Positions 1-9,141 of a DNA stretch of 62,000 nucleotides are shown in pieces. A program made the translations under genes and the position numbers. This stretch comes from Symbiodinium natans (lineage: Eukaryota; Sar; Dinophyceae; Suessiales; Symbiodiniaceae), in the NCBI GenBank assembly GCA_905221605.1, contig CAJNDS010002490.1:875001-937000 (forward strand), in the 5' to 3' direction. How positions within the stretch are numbered: the stretch's first letter is position 1; the number at the start of each line of letters is the position of its first letter. The notes below the pieces were generated by a model. It did no database searches, was not told where the DNA came from, and saw only the letters and a program-made list of their open reading frames with translations.

Positions 1-47
1 AGCTGGCGCCGCATCTCATGCACTTCATCGGACATCCGCGCCTGGAG
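1..47 (-). CDS. Partial coiled-coil exon (left edge)
   Basis: The minus strand reads LQARMSDEVHEMRRQ after an acceptor ending in AAAG at 48-49. The exon is open to the window edge, so its donor is not seen. The peptide is helical with hydrophobics at heptad spacing and resembles the 55,396 island (MQARMNEMQ). A TTTAGGG array follows on the right. Function unknown; it may belong to the minus-strand coiled-coil exon chain. Confidence 0.45.
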
Positions 48-60
48 CTTTCGAGGGTGG

Positions 61-130
61 AGCGTTTCGGGCTTAGGGTTTAGGGTTTAGGGTTTAGGGT
101 TTGGGGTTTAGGGTTTAGGGTTAGGGTTAT
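61..130 (+). repeat. Interstitial TTTAGGG array
   Basis: Short heptamer array with TTTGGGG variants. It lies just right of the edge exon. Confidence 0.9.
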
Positions 131-232
131 CTGGGTTTGGGGGGTTAGGGGCTTAGGGGCTTTGCAGCTCGCGGGCCGGGGCACCTACTAACTCAAGTGA
201 GTGGTGATTACTTGTGATATGTGGGCCGAAGC

Positions 233-415
233 TTTTAGGGTTTAGGGTTTAGGATCTTTAGGGTTTAGGGTTTAGGGTTTAGGGTTTAGGGTTTAGGGTT
301 TAGGGTTTAGGGTTTAGGGTTTTGGGTTTAGGGTTTAGGGTTTAGGGTTTAGGGTTTAGGGTTTAGGGTTTAGGGTTTAGGGTTTAGGGTTTAGGGTTTA
401 GGGTTTAGGGTTTAG
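233..415 (+). repeat. Interstitial TTTAGGG array
   Basis: Almost perfect TTTAGGG heptamers with one TTTTGGG unit, plant/dinoflagellate telomere type. The sequence continues as ordinary DNA on both sides, so this is not a chromosome end. Confidence 0.95.
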
Positions 416-963
416 GCCGAAGCTTGATCTGAACCCTGAAGGCGACCCCAAACTCTGTGATTTTGCCCTAGAAGTCCCCAAAAAACGCTGCTGTGCACTT
501 GTGACCCTAGTTCTTGCAGCAGAGTCCTCCGAACCTGAAGAACCTGAAGCCACTAAGACCTAAACCCTCCCTTGCAATGCTACTTGGAAGGTCATTTCAA
601 AGCAGGGTTTTAAGTAGAGTAACTGTGGTTCAAACTTACTTCATTGTACGTTCAACCCTATAAATAAGAACTCACGAACCTTCAGGTAGGCCGGTTGCCT
701 TGTCCGCTTGCATGCGCTGCATCTCCAGAGCCATACCCTGTGGCGCAGTGCCCAGTCAGTGATAGTTTCCATAAGGGCGGAGGTGTTGGGTTTAGGGTTG
801 ACGGCGTGGTCTAAAGGGGGTGTGTGGGGGGCTTCAGGCCTAGGGATTCAGGGTGTAGAGGCTGAGGATTTAGGGTGAACCCCCAAAGTCCTTAGTAGAG
901 ACCGCGCCGCTAGGGAAGCGGTGTGGGGCGGCGGGTCGTCTGGCTCTCTCGTCCCAACGAGTA

Positions 964-1339
964 ACCCCCTCACTCCTCGGCTCTTGGCCAAACTGGTGCC
1001 CCCTTCTCCGTTCTCCCTGCTCGACTTGGCTCTGGGGCAAACAAGTCCCGCAAGCTGTACGAGTACCACGGCTACTGGCGCAGGACCACGACTGTCCGGG
1101 ATGCACGCTCGAACATCATGGGCCAGCTTGACAAACGCGACCACACAGCTCTTGCTCTTACTAACTACGAGGATCACACCACCACCACCACCAAAAACCA
1201 CCACGGCGATGGCGGAGGCGGCTGCGGCTGCGGTGGCTGCGGCTGCTGCGTGCGGCTGTTGCATGCGGCTGCTGCGTGCGGCTGCTGCGTGCTGCTGCGG
1301 CTGCTGCGGTGCCGAACCAGAAGTCAGGGCATACGTTGA
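964..1339 (+). CDS. Possible exon with GCN-rich tail
   Basis: An open plus-strand frame contains SRKLYEYHGYWRRTTT and a stretch through GQLDKRDHTALALTNYEDH. It then passes into Thr, His, Gly and Cys runs made by ACC and GGC/TGC triplet repeats and stops at 1337-1339. The first part has protein-like composition, but no family is recognised and no splice sites are assigned. The minus strand is also open (poly-Ala), as expected for triplet repeats, so coding status is doubtful. Confidence 0.25.
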
Positions 1340-1512
1340 GTATTCGTGGAGGACGGCCCCTCTTGCCACTGCACAGGGTAATTCTCTAAATTAGGGTCCC
1401 GCCTCTTGTTAAGGGTCTTTTTACAAGGTGCCGTACTATATATAGAACCGAAAAGGCACCCTAATTTAGAGAACTGGCTGTGTTAAGAGACCTTCCTGAG
1501 CTAACGAGTATT

Positions 1513-1603
1513 CCCAGAGAGTCCAATGCCCCTTAAATACGGAATGTGCCTTAAAATCATAAAGGGATCCTTATTATGCCTGAATTAAGGGGCGTTGGCT
1601 CTG
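1513..1603. mobile_element. Family A palindromic MITE-like element, degenerate
   Basis: It has the CCCAGAGAG start, the AAAGGGATCCTTATTATG centre and an AATTAAGGGG right arm that define family A. The arms are eroded. Confidence 0.6.
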
Positions 1604-1990
1604 TCACTGCGCGGACGCTCTGGCACAACGATGAGCTACACCAGCGCCAAGTCAGCGACTGAGTCTATGAGTGGAAGAGGGGAACAGGTCCAATCGTTGA
1701 TACGTCCTCCAAAGCGGGATTGTGACTTTCAGTCCATGATGGCTGAAGTTTCTCCTCTGAACCTCTAACCGAGAGATATTGGAGTCTCCGTGCTGCTGCA
1801 GAAAACGCGCAGAGGACTCAGGTGGCACTGACTCAATTGAAAGTCAGGATTTGCGGTTGGGATTTAGATCTTCACTTGGAAGCCCTTTGGACTTAGTAAG
1901 TAGGGTTAGTTGTGGGGATTGTAAAAAGGTTTCTGCGGATACTAAATAGACTCACTAAGTCAAAAGAGATTCGACGCAGGGTTCTAGGTC

Positions 1991-2100
1991 TTTATAATTT
2001 ATAACTGTACTTATAACCCACTTAAGTGCCCCAATATGGTTATAAGTACAGTTATAAGTACAGTTATAATTGGATATTAAGTACCATGAACCTCCTAGTA
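1991..2100. mobile_element. Family B palindromic element
   Basis: Contains TATAACTGTACTTATAACC on the left and its inverse, repeated twice, then GTACCATGAACCTCC on the right. The left terminus with the CTTGGAGG motif is missing. Confidence 0.6.
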
Positions 2101-2189
2101 GGGTTTTGAGCTTCAGGGCTTGGGGGCTTCAGGCTTTACAGGGCTTCGGGTTGGCACTTTCAACAGTCTCACATTCCTAAGATGTGCTC

Positions 2190-2410
2190 CTCTAAACCCT
2201 AAACCCTGAACCATACAGACCTTAAACCCTTAACCTTAACCTTACTAAAAGAGAACACAGCATGTCCCAAAGGCCTAGCCCTAAACCTTAACCCCCAAAA
2301 AAACCTAAAACCCTAAGACACCTAAGACCCCTCAAACCCCTAAATCCCTCAAAACCACTAAAACCCCGAAAAACACTAAAACACCTAAACCCCTAAAACC
2401 CCTAAAGCAC
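2190..2410 (-). repeat. Degenerate CCCTAAA-derived tract
   Basis: Loose CCCTAAA, CCCCTAAA and AAACACTAA variants; probably decayed heptamer array. Confidence 0.6.
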
Positions 2411-2414
2411 CTCC

Positions 2415-2505
2415 GATTATAACTGTACTTACAACCCAGTTATAACCATGTTAGAGCTCCTAAGGGGGCTTAGACGTGGGTTATAAGTACAGTTATAACT
2501 GGGTT
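2415..2505. mobile_element. Family B core, termini lost
   Basis: ATTATAACTGTACTTACAACC faces its inverse GGTTATAAGTACAGTTATAAC across a spacer of about 50 bp. Confidence 0.5.
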
Positions 2506-2509
2506 CTAT

Positions 2510-2716
2510 CCCTAAACCCTAAACCCTAAACCCTAAACCCTAAACCCTAAACACTAAACCCTAAACCCTAAACCCTAAACCCTAAACCCTAAACCCTAAA
2601 CCCTAAACCCTAAACCCTAAACCCCAAACCCTAAACCCTAAACCCTAAACCCTAAACCCTAAACCCTAAACCCTAAACCCTAAACCCTAAACCCTAAACC
2701 CTAACCCTAAACCCTG
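2510..2716 (-). repeat. Interstitial CCCTAAA array hosting the retroelement
   Basis: About 29 nearly perfect CCCTAAA heptamers. The retroelement begins 15 bp further right, and CCTAAACCCTAAACCC resumes directly after its right end at 8,304, so the element appears inserted in or next to this array. Confidence 0.95.
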
Positions 2717-2731
2717 AGACCGAAACCCTAC

Positions 2732-3267
2732 ACGAGCGGAGGGTCTATACAAACGCAGCGAATGAAGTCTGCCTTACCCTTATTCGAGTTTCCTTTCTTT
2801 AGCTTGGGTTTTGTTAGCCTTGGTTTTCTTTTTTTCTGTTGCTAAAAAAAGGGGGGCGGACGGAAAGATCTGCCGAGTAGTCCATCCGCGTTTTGAGATG
2901 CCGTGCTCGGCAGCGGTCAGCATCGACAGGTCTGCGCAAATGGACGGGTTCCTGGCCCTCACCTTATCCCCTATCTTCCCCTCCCCTAATTATCCCTTGC
3001 CTTTTCTTTTGTTTGAGTCTTTATGCCAGGAAGCGCAGGCTGCGATCCTGCCACAGATGGGGGCTTCCACAAGGGTTTCGGGTTTTTAGTCTAGCTTATC
3101 TGGGTTTCTTTCTGTTAGATCTTCGCGGTTGACCGGCCATCGCAGGCAGCAGGTTCATCCCCAGGGTTTAGGCCGGCGCTCAAGCCCCGCATGGGCGCAC
3201 ACGATCGTGGGTCCTGGAGGTGCTGCAGAAAAGGCGCGTGAGAGCCCTGTCAGATTTCAGATTTCAG
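2732..3267 (+). repeat. Left pseudo-LTR of the PLE
   Basis: 536 bp starting ACGAGCGGAGGGTCTATAC and ending AGATTTCAGATTTCAG, repeated at +5,036 with no difference seen on reading. It contains a pyrimidine-rich tract and an A7G6 run. The 60-92 aa ORFs inside occur in both copies and look incidental. No CTGANGA/GAAA hammerhead core was found on either strand. Confidence 0.95.
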
Positions 3268-3309
3268 TCTTGATTCTACGCAAGAGAGACCGGGTGGAAC
3301 TGAGACGCT

Positions 3310-6300
3310 TTGCGCACATCTACATTGACGGCCTCTTGCGAACACCCAAGCCCATTTTTCAACTCCATAGATTTACACTTCTCTGCGAAATCTTCTTCAT
3401 ACACTTTGTCCTGCGCTTCAGTGGCAATGCGGTCGATGGAAGCAAACTGCCTGCAAATTGTGGCATCGCTGTGGTTTTCTTACTTCAGTACCCCAGAAAA
3501 CTCCGAGACTGATAGGGGCGTAGACTGGTTGCAGAATGAGATGTGGAGCCGTGCAGCGGAGAGCATGCAGGCCCCATTCATAGCAGATCAATTTCTACGT
3601 CTCTGGCGGACTATCCAAGACGCCCTGATATGCTTTCTATTTCCAAGATCCTTGAAGACACACAGACATCAGCAGAAGCTGCATCAGTTGCTTGCGACGG
3701 TCCTCACACTGCATGGTGTCTTGCAACTCAGAGCACGCTGCGGTTCAGCTTGGGCTTCTAAGATCCTGCGCGTCTGTGTGGATCCGATTCGCAAGATGTG
3801 CATGTGCCCGAGGCCAACAGCTGAAATAGTGGGGGCTGGCTTTTTCTTTCTGCGCAGTGCTATTGCTGGGCAAGGCAGTCCAGATGAGGCTGCTGTCTAC
3901 GTGCTCTTCAACTTTGACACAACGTACATTGGCAAGGCATTATTGGAGCGAACAGGTTCCCGGCCCGGCATCCCCGCCAGGATCATGGAGCATATGTCAG
4001 GAGTGCTCCGTAGAAGTGCCCAAACCTCAAGAACTGTTCGAGCAGTTCTGTTTCGACGCAGCCCCATAAATAGCCTGTGCTTCATTGTGGCAAAGCGGGG
4101 GATACACGAATGGATCAAAGCATCAGAAACAGTGGCGATCCGAATGCTACGACCTAATGGCAATGAAGGTCAATGCAGCTGCCGCTCGCCTCATGATAGA
4201 GGAAAGCGTTTGCGGCCTCCGCCGCGGTTCCGCTGCTCAAACACAGCCTCTATATGGGAAGCTGGCACCTCAGGGCAGCAGGTCATAAAGACTATGACAG
4301 CCAAAGCGCGCAGAGGAACTGCCCAACAACCTCCCGCTTGGACAGGTATGAGTTTCAATGAGGCCTATCGACGCAAGCTTAGATGGCACTTTGCAAAAAC
4401 TGGCAAGCACGGGCCCCTCAACATTTATTCTCCAAGGAATGGTGGGCTATTAGCGCTTTGGGCCTGCGCAAAGAACAGCAACCTCCATTTGCCGGCATTG
4501 TTTCAAGGCCGCCCCAGAGCAGCTGCCATCATACGGCTGGCGCGTTTGGTAAACTGGATCCCGGGCTATGTCAAGAAAGCAAGAGGAAGGGAGCTGATGA
4601 ACAAGCTTCTCCACCGGTTTGGCCTACCGAGCAACAGAGTTGCAATTTTCAAGTCCCCTTCCCCTGAAGTCCTTGCAGCTGCCCGCTCTGCTGTAAGCCT
4701 CTTGGCGACAAAGATGGCCCATCGTCACGGTTCATGCATGTACAAGTGGACAAGAGATCGAGCAAGGTTTGCTTTGTCTGGAGAACCCAAGTTCAGCGAC
4801 AGACGCAATGCGGTACAAGCCTCCAAGAATATCAAGCTTGCCAAAGTCTATGCTGCGGGATGTTTTGAAATTGAAGGCCACCGCAGAGGCATGGATATCA
4901 AGCGCCTCCCGGGAAACTGGTCTATAACTGACCACGAAGCACTCCAACGCTGCTCACATTCCATGGAAAAGGATCTTCGCGCATGGTGTCAAGCTATGCA
5001 CGCAGACAAATTCTCCACGCGGGCATGTGTAAACAAATTCTCGCGGGCAGCGCATCGCAGCCACAAACGGGCAGTTCCTAGAGTTCCAGATGCTGAGGCG
5101 GCGTACACCCTGGCCATGACGAGAAAGATGAGCGGGGTTCTGGTGCAAGATGACAAGGACAGACGCCGGACATGGACGATGCCTTCTGCATGCCTGGCGG
5201 CCATCTTGGTGACGCTTGTTTTGCTGGACTCCACGCGTTGGGAGGTCACAGGCTTGACGAATGCCCAGCTCAGCACGCTTATCTACGGAGCATCTATGTT
5301 TGCTCTGCCGGCATATCTACGCAGGGGGTCTCCAGGGCGTGGCTCTTACGCCCCATATATGTATCCCTTCGTAAAATCCAAGTGCTACGCAGCTGAGGGT
5401 GGGCATGTTTGCAAGAAACCAAGGCACAGCTGCCTACGCAAGGTGGTGTCATTCTTCAGAGCTCCGTGGAGGCGATCTTGGCGCTTGGTAGGAAGGGGAA
5501 TACAGCTCCTCATCATGTCAACAGGGCCAGGCTTCTCGGTTTGGCGTTTGCGAGATATTATTCCTACCTTGCAGAAAGGGTTGCAGGTTTTGCGGGCGCC
5601 TGGCAATTTGCGTTGCTGCACGTGTTGCGGGGCAAACAAGCAACCCACAACCATGCTGATAGCGGATGCTGCTCAGATGTACGAACAGATCAACACAGAC
5701 TTGGTCATATCTGCGTTTGATGCTAGAGCGGCTCGCTTACAAGCTTCCACAGGCCTAACAACGCTGACTGTGCGGAAAACCAAGTTTGTTTCTGGGTGGC
5801 CCGGAGGCAACCCTCACACGCGGTCCAGCAAGCAGGTGTGTTTTTCCATTGCTCAGCTACGGCGTTTGCTTACCACAGCCTGTCTTCTGAAATACACGTG
5901 TCTCGGGGATATAGTAGTGAAGGCGCGAGGCCTGCTAATTGGTGGAATGCTCTCGATGGTCGCAGCCGTGTGCCTCATCAGCCAGGAAGAGTACGAGTTC
6001 CTCAATGGCAAGAACAGACTGCAAAGGTTCATCCCGCAGGGATGGACACCAGAGCAGGCGGTTCTGGGTCTCCGCTACGTAGACGATCTATTGCTTCTCT
6101 CGCAATGCCTTTGCCACGCATGCCTCAGCAAGCTCATTACAGAGATATATACAGTATCTTTTGAAGTTGCCCCATGCCAGCTCCAGCACACGTGGACTGA
6201 TATCGTCCTCAGAGTGGATGGTCAGAGCGGACAAATCTCATGGATTCCAAAGAATCCGAACAGAGAATGGATCCTCGGAACCTCTGAAAAAGCAAAGGAA

Positions 6301-6570
6301 AGATATGCCCCTTTCCTAGGACGATTGCAGGTACGCTTTGGGTTTCTTCGATGTGCCCTGCTAGGCCGGGCAGCCAGATTGCGAGAACTTGAGATCCCTG
6401 AGTTTTGCCAAGTGAGTGCCATGCTTGAGGAACTGCAGGAATTAATCCTGGAAGGCTACCCGCCCTTGTTGCTTAGAGCACTAGTGCACTCCCTGCCGTT
6501 AGAGAGCTCAGTTGTCCTGGCCCTACGTAAAGCCGTAAGGTCCTTGTGTAGAGAGCTAAGAGGGTCCTAG
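3310..6570 (+). CDS. PLE ORF1: GIY-YIG endonuclease-reverse transcriptase
   Basis: 1,086 codons, intact. Residues 196-209 (VYVLFNFDTTYIGKA) form a GIY-YIG core with tyrosines at 197 and 206, followed by R224 and H228, catalytic-type E273 and N285 at the end of the domain. A 350-residue linker of unknown fold follows. RT motif A is IAD with D786 (preceded by a CCTCCG cluster), motif B is G878-G879-M880-L881-S882, and motif C is YVDD at 923-926. About 160 residues of thumb and C-terminus follow, with no second nuclease. The protein would nick target DNA and copy the element RNA onto it (target-primed reverse transcription, family knowledge). The true start may be downstream: Met40 is also possible, and residues 1-100 resemble no domain. 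The ORF starts 43 bp after the pseudo-LTR. Confidence 0.88.
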   Translation: MRTSTLTASCEHPSPFFNSIDLHFSAKSSSYTLSCASVAMRSMEANCLQIVASLWFSYFSTPENSETDRGVDWLQNEMWSRAAESMQAPFIADQFLRLWRTIQDALICFLFPRSLKTHRHQQKLHQLLATVLTLHGVLQLRARCGSAWASKILRVCVDPIRKMCMCPRPTAEIVGAGFFFLRSAIAGQGSPDEAAVYVLFNFDTTYIGKALLERTGSRPGIPARIMEHMSGVLRRSAQTSRTVRAVLFRRSPINSLCFIVAKRGIHEWIKASETVAIRMLRPNGNEGQCSCRSPHDRGKRLRPPPRFRCSNTASIWEAGTSGQQVIKTMTAKARRGTAQQPPAWTGMSFNEAYRRKLRWHFAKTGKHGPLNIYSPRNGGLLALWACAKNSNLHLPALFQGRPRAAAIIRLARLVNWIPGYVKKARGRELMNKLLHRFGLPSNRVAIFKSPSPEVLAAARSAVSLLATKMAHRHGSCMYKWTRDRARFALSGEPKFSDRRNAVQASKNIKLAKVYAAGCFEIEGHRRGMDIKRLPGNWSITDHEALQRCSHSMEKDLRAWCQAMHADKFSTRACVNKFSRAAHRSHKRAVPRVPDAEAAYTLAMTRKMSGVLVQDDKDRRRTWTMPSACLAAILVTLVLLDSTRWEVTGLTNAQLSTLIYGASMFALPAYLRRGSPGRGSYAPYMYPFVKSKCYAAEGGHVCKKPRHSCLRKVVSFFRAPWRRSWRLVGRGIQLLIMSTGPGFSVWRLRDIIPTLQKGLQVLRAPGNLRCCTCCGANKQPTTMLIADAAQMYEQINTDLVISAFDARAARLQASTGLTTLTVRKTKFVSGWPGGNPHTRSSKQVCFSIAQLRRLLTTACLLKYTCLGDIVVKARGLLIGGMLSMVAAVCLISQEEYEFLNGKNRLQRFIPQGWTPEQAVLGLRYVDDLLLLSQCLCHACLSKLITEIYTVSFEVAPCQLQHTWTDIVLRVDGQSGQISWIPKNPNREWILGTSEKAKERYAPFLGRLQVRFGFLRCALLGRAARLRELEIPEFCQVSAMLEELQELILEGYPPLLLRALVHSLPLESSVVLALRKAVRSLCRELRGS

Positions 6571-6590
6571 GTGCGAGCTTAGTTTTTTGG

Positions 6591-7481
6591 TTGCTGATCT
6601 TGGTTTGCGAAATTCTCGTAAGTTTTGGCTACAAGCTCTTGTTCGCATTGCTTAGCTGGGTCTTGCCAAGTCGCAACATGGGACCCTCCGTGAGAGCGCT
6701 GCTTGTTCTGGTGCTACTGGCCAGCGCTTACATTGTGCAGGCTGGTAAGAGAGGGCACGACACTTTCAAAGGTCAAGGGAGTGGCAGAGGCAGCTACAAC
6801 CGTGGCCGTGGCTATAGTGATCGTGATCGTCCTGAGTACTACTACTACTCCAGGGGTAGTTCTAGTCATGGCCGCCGTCGGCGCTCCAAGTCTGACTCTC
6901 GCTCGCCAGACCGACGCCGCTCATCCAAACAGCCTGCAAAAGAGCTCAAGGACTCGCCAGGTTACGCTGAGTATAGGCTTCAAAAGGCCGAAGCGGCTGC
7001 TCAGCAGGAAAGACGTTTGCAAGCCCAGGCTTTGGCAGCCTGCTTGGAGGAGCGGGCAGGGGTAGCAGCTGCAGCAGCTCTCGGCATGAACCACGCGCAA
7101 GCTGCACATCAATTGGGGGCTCCTCCGCAGGGGATTCCACCAATGCCAGGCCAATGGGTTTGGCAGCATCCAGGCCAGGCCCAGCCGCAAGGGGCCGCTC
7201 AACAGCAGCAAGTAGCTCAGGATTGTGGGGCTGATAAGGACTCTCTTATTTCCGTTGCCGTTCTTAAGCTTCTTGAAGCTGAGTTGGGACACTTTGTAGA
7301 TCTGGGTAGCGACCCCTTGCCAGTCTCCGAGCTTGAAACCAAGCTTGCCCAAGCCAAAGGCCAGGGTAAGCTCATGGACAAAATCATTTCTAGGTATGGC
7401 GAAAGTGGGCAAGTCACCCCCGCACGCCTAGCAGGAAAGGCGAAGATCATTGCAGGGCTGGCCAAGAAACTGCGCTTCTGA
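6591..7481 (+). CDS. PLE ORF2: hydrophobic N-terminus, RG/RS-rich protein
   Basis: Up to 296 aa, 20 bp after ORF1. From Met at 6,678 the protein begins MGPSVRALLVLVLLASAY, like a signal peptide or membrane anchor; the longer start adds a second hydrophobic stretch. It continues with Gly-Arg-Tyr and Arg-Ser tracts, a tyrosine run, a Glu/Ala/Gln-rich helix, a Pro/Gln-rich middle with GQWVWQHPGQ, and a globular-looking end (SVAVLKLLEAELGHFVDL). RG/RS tracts suggest RNA binding, so a Gag-like packaging role is possible, but no family is recognised. A hydrophobic leader on such a protein is odd. No Cys-His knuckle is present. Confidence 0.6.
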   Translation: MLILVCEILVSFGYKLLFALLSWVLPSRNMGPSVRALLVLVLLASAYIVQAGKRGHDTFKGQGSGRGSYNRGRGYSDRDRPEYYYYSRGSSSHGRRRRSKSDSRSPDRRRSSKQPAKELKDSPGYAEYRLQKAEAAAQQERRLQAQALAACLEERAGVAAAAALGMNHAQAAHQLGAPPQGIPPMPGQWVWQHPGQAQPQGAAQQQQVAQDCGADKDSLISVAVLKLLEAELGHFVDLGSDPLPVSELETKLAQAKGQGKLMDKIISRYGESGQVTPARLAGKAKIIAGLAKKLRF

Positions 7482-7493
7482 GACTTCACCCCA

Positions 7494-7757
7494 ATGTGCC
7501 TTGTTTTTGTCGTAGGGTTCCTTATAGGGTTCGCTTATGCTCGCTGTTGCCCAGGTAGTTCCATGCCCCTACCCTCGTTTGTAGTGCGCACAGGGGAAGT
7601 CTTGCAAGCGTGGTACACCTTACATGTCTCCCATCATGAAATGGCAGCATACTGGGAAACTGTTTCCGGAATACCCATACTAGCTCCAGGCGCTTCGATG
7701 GCTCTGCTTTCCTTCTGCAAAGTGTATTGGGGTTCCCTAAGAGCACTGCAAGGCTAA
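7494..7757 (+). CDS. PLE ORF3: small protein with membrane-like N-terminus
   Basis: 87 aa, 12 bp after ORF2 and ending 10 bp before the right pseudo-LTR. It starts MCLVFVVGFLIGFAYARCC, a probable membrane segment, followed by a short domain with HHEMAAYWETVSG. Not recognised. Tight spacing of the three ORFs implies a polycistronic RNA, which dinoflagellates could resolve by spliced-leader trans-splicing. It could also be chance open sequence. Confidence 0.4.
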   Translation: MCLVFVVGFLIGFAYARCCPGSSMPLPSFVVRTGEVLQAWYTLHVSHHEMAAYWETVSGIPILAPGASMALLSFCKVYWGSLRALQG

Positions 7758-7767
7758 GCGTGGAGCT

Positions 7768-8303
7768 ACGAGCGGAGGGTCTATACAAACGCAGCGAATG
7801 AAGTCTGCCTTACCCTTATTCGAGTTTCCTTTCTTTAGCTTGGGTTTTGTTAGCCTTGGTTTTCTTTTTTTCTGTTGCTAAAAAAAGGGGGGCGGACGGA
7901 AAGATCTGCCGAGTAGTCCATCCGCGTTTTGAGATGCCGTGCTCGGCAGCGGTCAGCATCGACAGGTCTGCGCAAATGGACGGGTTCCTGGCCCTCACCT
8001 TATCCCCTATCTTCCCCTCCCCTAATTATCCCTTGCCTTTTCTTTTGTTTGAGTCTTTATGCCAGGAAGCGCAGGCTGCGATCCTGCCACAGATGGGGGC
8101 TTCCACAAGGGTTTCGGGTTTTTAGTCTAGCTTATCTGGGTTTCTTTCTGTTAGATCTTCGCGGTTGACCGGCCATCGCAGGCAGCAGGTTCATCCCCAG
8201 GGTTTAGGCCGGCGCTCAAGCCCCGCATGGGCGCACACGATCGTGGGTCCTGGAGGTGCTGCAGAAAAGGCGCGTGAGAGCCCTGTCAGATTTCAGATTT
8301 CAG
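7768..8303 (+). repeat. Right pseudo-LTR of the PLE
   Basis: Second 536-bp direct repeat, reading the same as the left copy. Its end ATTTCAG abuts CCTAAACCCTAAACCC without spacer. Confidence 0.95.
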
Positions 8304-8368
8304 CCTAAACCCTAAACCCTTTAGAACTTGGTCAACCAACCTCCAAGCACGCGGCTTCAGCGTCCTGC

Positions 8369-8404
8369 CTGGAGCTGCTCGCCCTGGTGCTCGGCCTGCC
8401 GTTC
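8369..8404 (-). CDS. Coiled-coil exon-like island, 36 nt
   Basis: Minus strand: CTGAAG|GAA...CTCCAG|GCAGG. It reads ERQAEHQGEQLQ in phase 0, with a GC donor. An upstream acceptor at 8,412 would add GCTGAAG and give LKERQAEHQ. Left flank is the CCCTAAA array. Confidence 0.4.
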
Positions 8405-8447
8405 CTTCAGCCTGTCATTATGGGGGAAAGCTAGGGGGGATAGTAGC

Positions 8448-8562
8448 CCTAAACCCTAAACCCTAAACCCTAAACCCTAAACCCTAAACCCTAAACCCTA
8501 AACCCTAAACCCTAAACCCTAAACCCTAAACCCTAAACCCTAAACCCTAAACCCTAACCCGG
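8448..8562 (-). repeat. Interstitial CCCTAAA array
   Basis: About 16 perfect heptamers, followed to 8,900 by loose TTTAGGG/TTCTTAGGG-like decayed repeat and no gene. Confidence 0.95.
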
Positions 8563-8934
8563 GGTAGTATAGAGGGGGGGTAGGAGGCTTCGGGGTTTTT
8601 AGGGTGGTTTAGGGTTTTTTGGGCCCGTAGGATTTTTTAGGGTTTTTGGGCTCGTGTGATGTTTAGGGCTTTTTGAAGCTTTCTTGGGGTTCTTAGGTTT
8701 GTTAGGGTTTTTAGGGCGTTTCGGGTTCTTAGGGCGATTAAGCTCGGTTTTATGGTTATTAGGGTTGTTAGGGTGTTTAGGGTTCTTAGGGCGATTGATT
8801 AAGGATGTTAAGGTTCTTAGACTGTTTTAAGGGTTTTGGGGGGTTTAGTTTGGGGATTGAGTGCTTTTGTCAAGGTTTAGGGTTCAGGGAATGTAGGGGT
8901 TGTGGCGCTCTAAATTCGCACCGCTAAGGTTTCT

Positions 8935-9060
8935 ACTTGGAGGCTTATGGTACTCATGAACCAGTTATAACTGTACTTATAAGCCACTTATGAGCCCCTT
9001 AAGTGCCCTAATATGGTTATAAGTACAGCTATAATTGGTCAATAAGTACTCCCCCAAGTA
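8935..9060. mobile_element. Family B palindromic element, full length
   Basis: ACTTGGAGGCTTATGGTACT on the left and AGTACTCCCCCAAGTA on the right, with inverted TATAACTGTACTTATAA cores inside. Spacer holds GAGCCCCTTAAGTGCCC. Confidence 0.75.
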
Positions 9061-9141
9061 CAGAGAAAAGCGCAACTTGCCAGCGCTAGGAAACATAAAA
9101 CATGCAAAAACATGCAACCAAAAGACTTCCGAGGGCAAGCT

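Larger units (their letters stand above)
2732..8303 (+). mobile_element. Penelope-like retroelement with N-terminal GIY-YIG domain
   Basis: A complete element of 5,572 bp. Two 536-bp direct repeats (2,732-3,267 and 7,768-8,303) read as identical and enclose three compact plus-strand ORFs. ORF1 joins a GIY-YIG nuclease to a reverse transcriptase. GIY-YIG plus RT together with LTR-like direct repeats is the hallmark of Penelope-like elements, whose pseudo-LTRs arise from tandem copies. In classical Penelope the nuclease is C-terminal; here it precedes the RT, as reported for the permuted Naiad/Chlamys type. No integrase, protease or RNase H was recognised. Both flanks are CCCTAAA repeats and no clear target duplication is seen. 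Identical repeats and intact ORFs suggest a recent insertion. An unusual LTR-type element is the less likely alternative. Confidence 0.85.

Noticed and set aside
2780-3132. Small ORFs inside the pseudo-LTRs (also 7,816-8,168)
   Set aside because: Low-complexity translations duplicated with the repeat; no protein features.
2732-3267. Hammerhead ribozyme in the pseudo-LTR, as in many PLEs
   Set aside because: No CTGANGA core paired with GAAA was found on either strand.
2732-8303. Classical LTR retrotransposon
   Set aside because: No protease, RNase H or integrase motif, no clear primer-binding site, and the ORF carries GIY-YIG.
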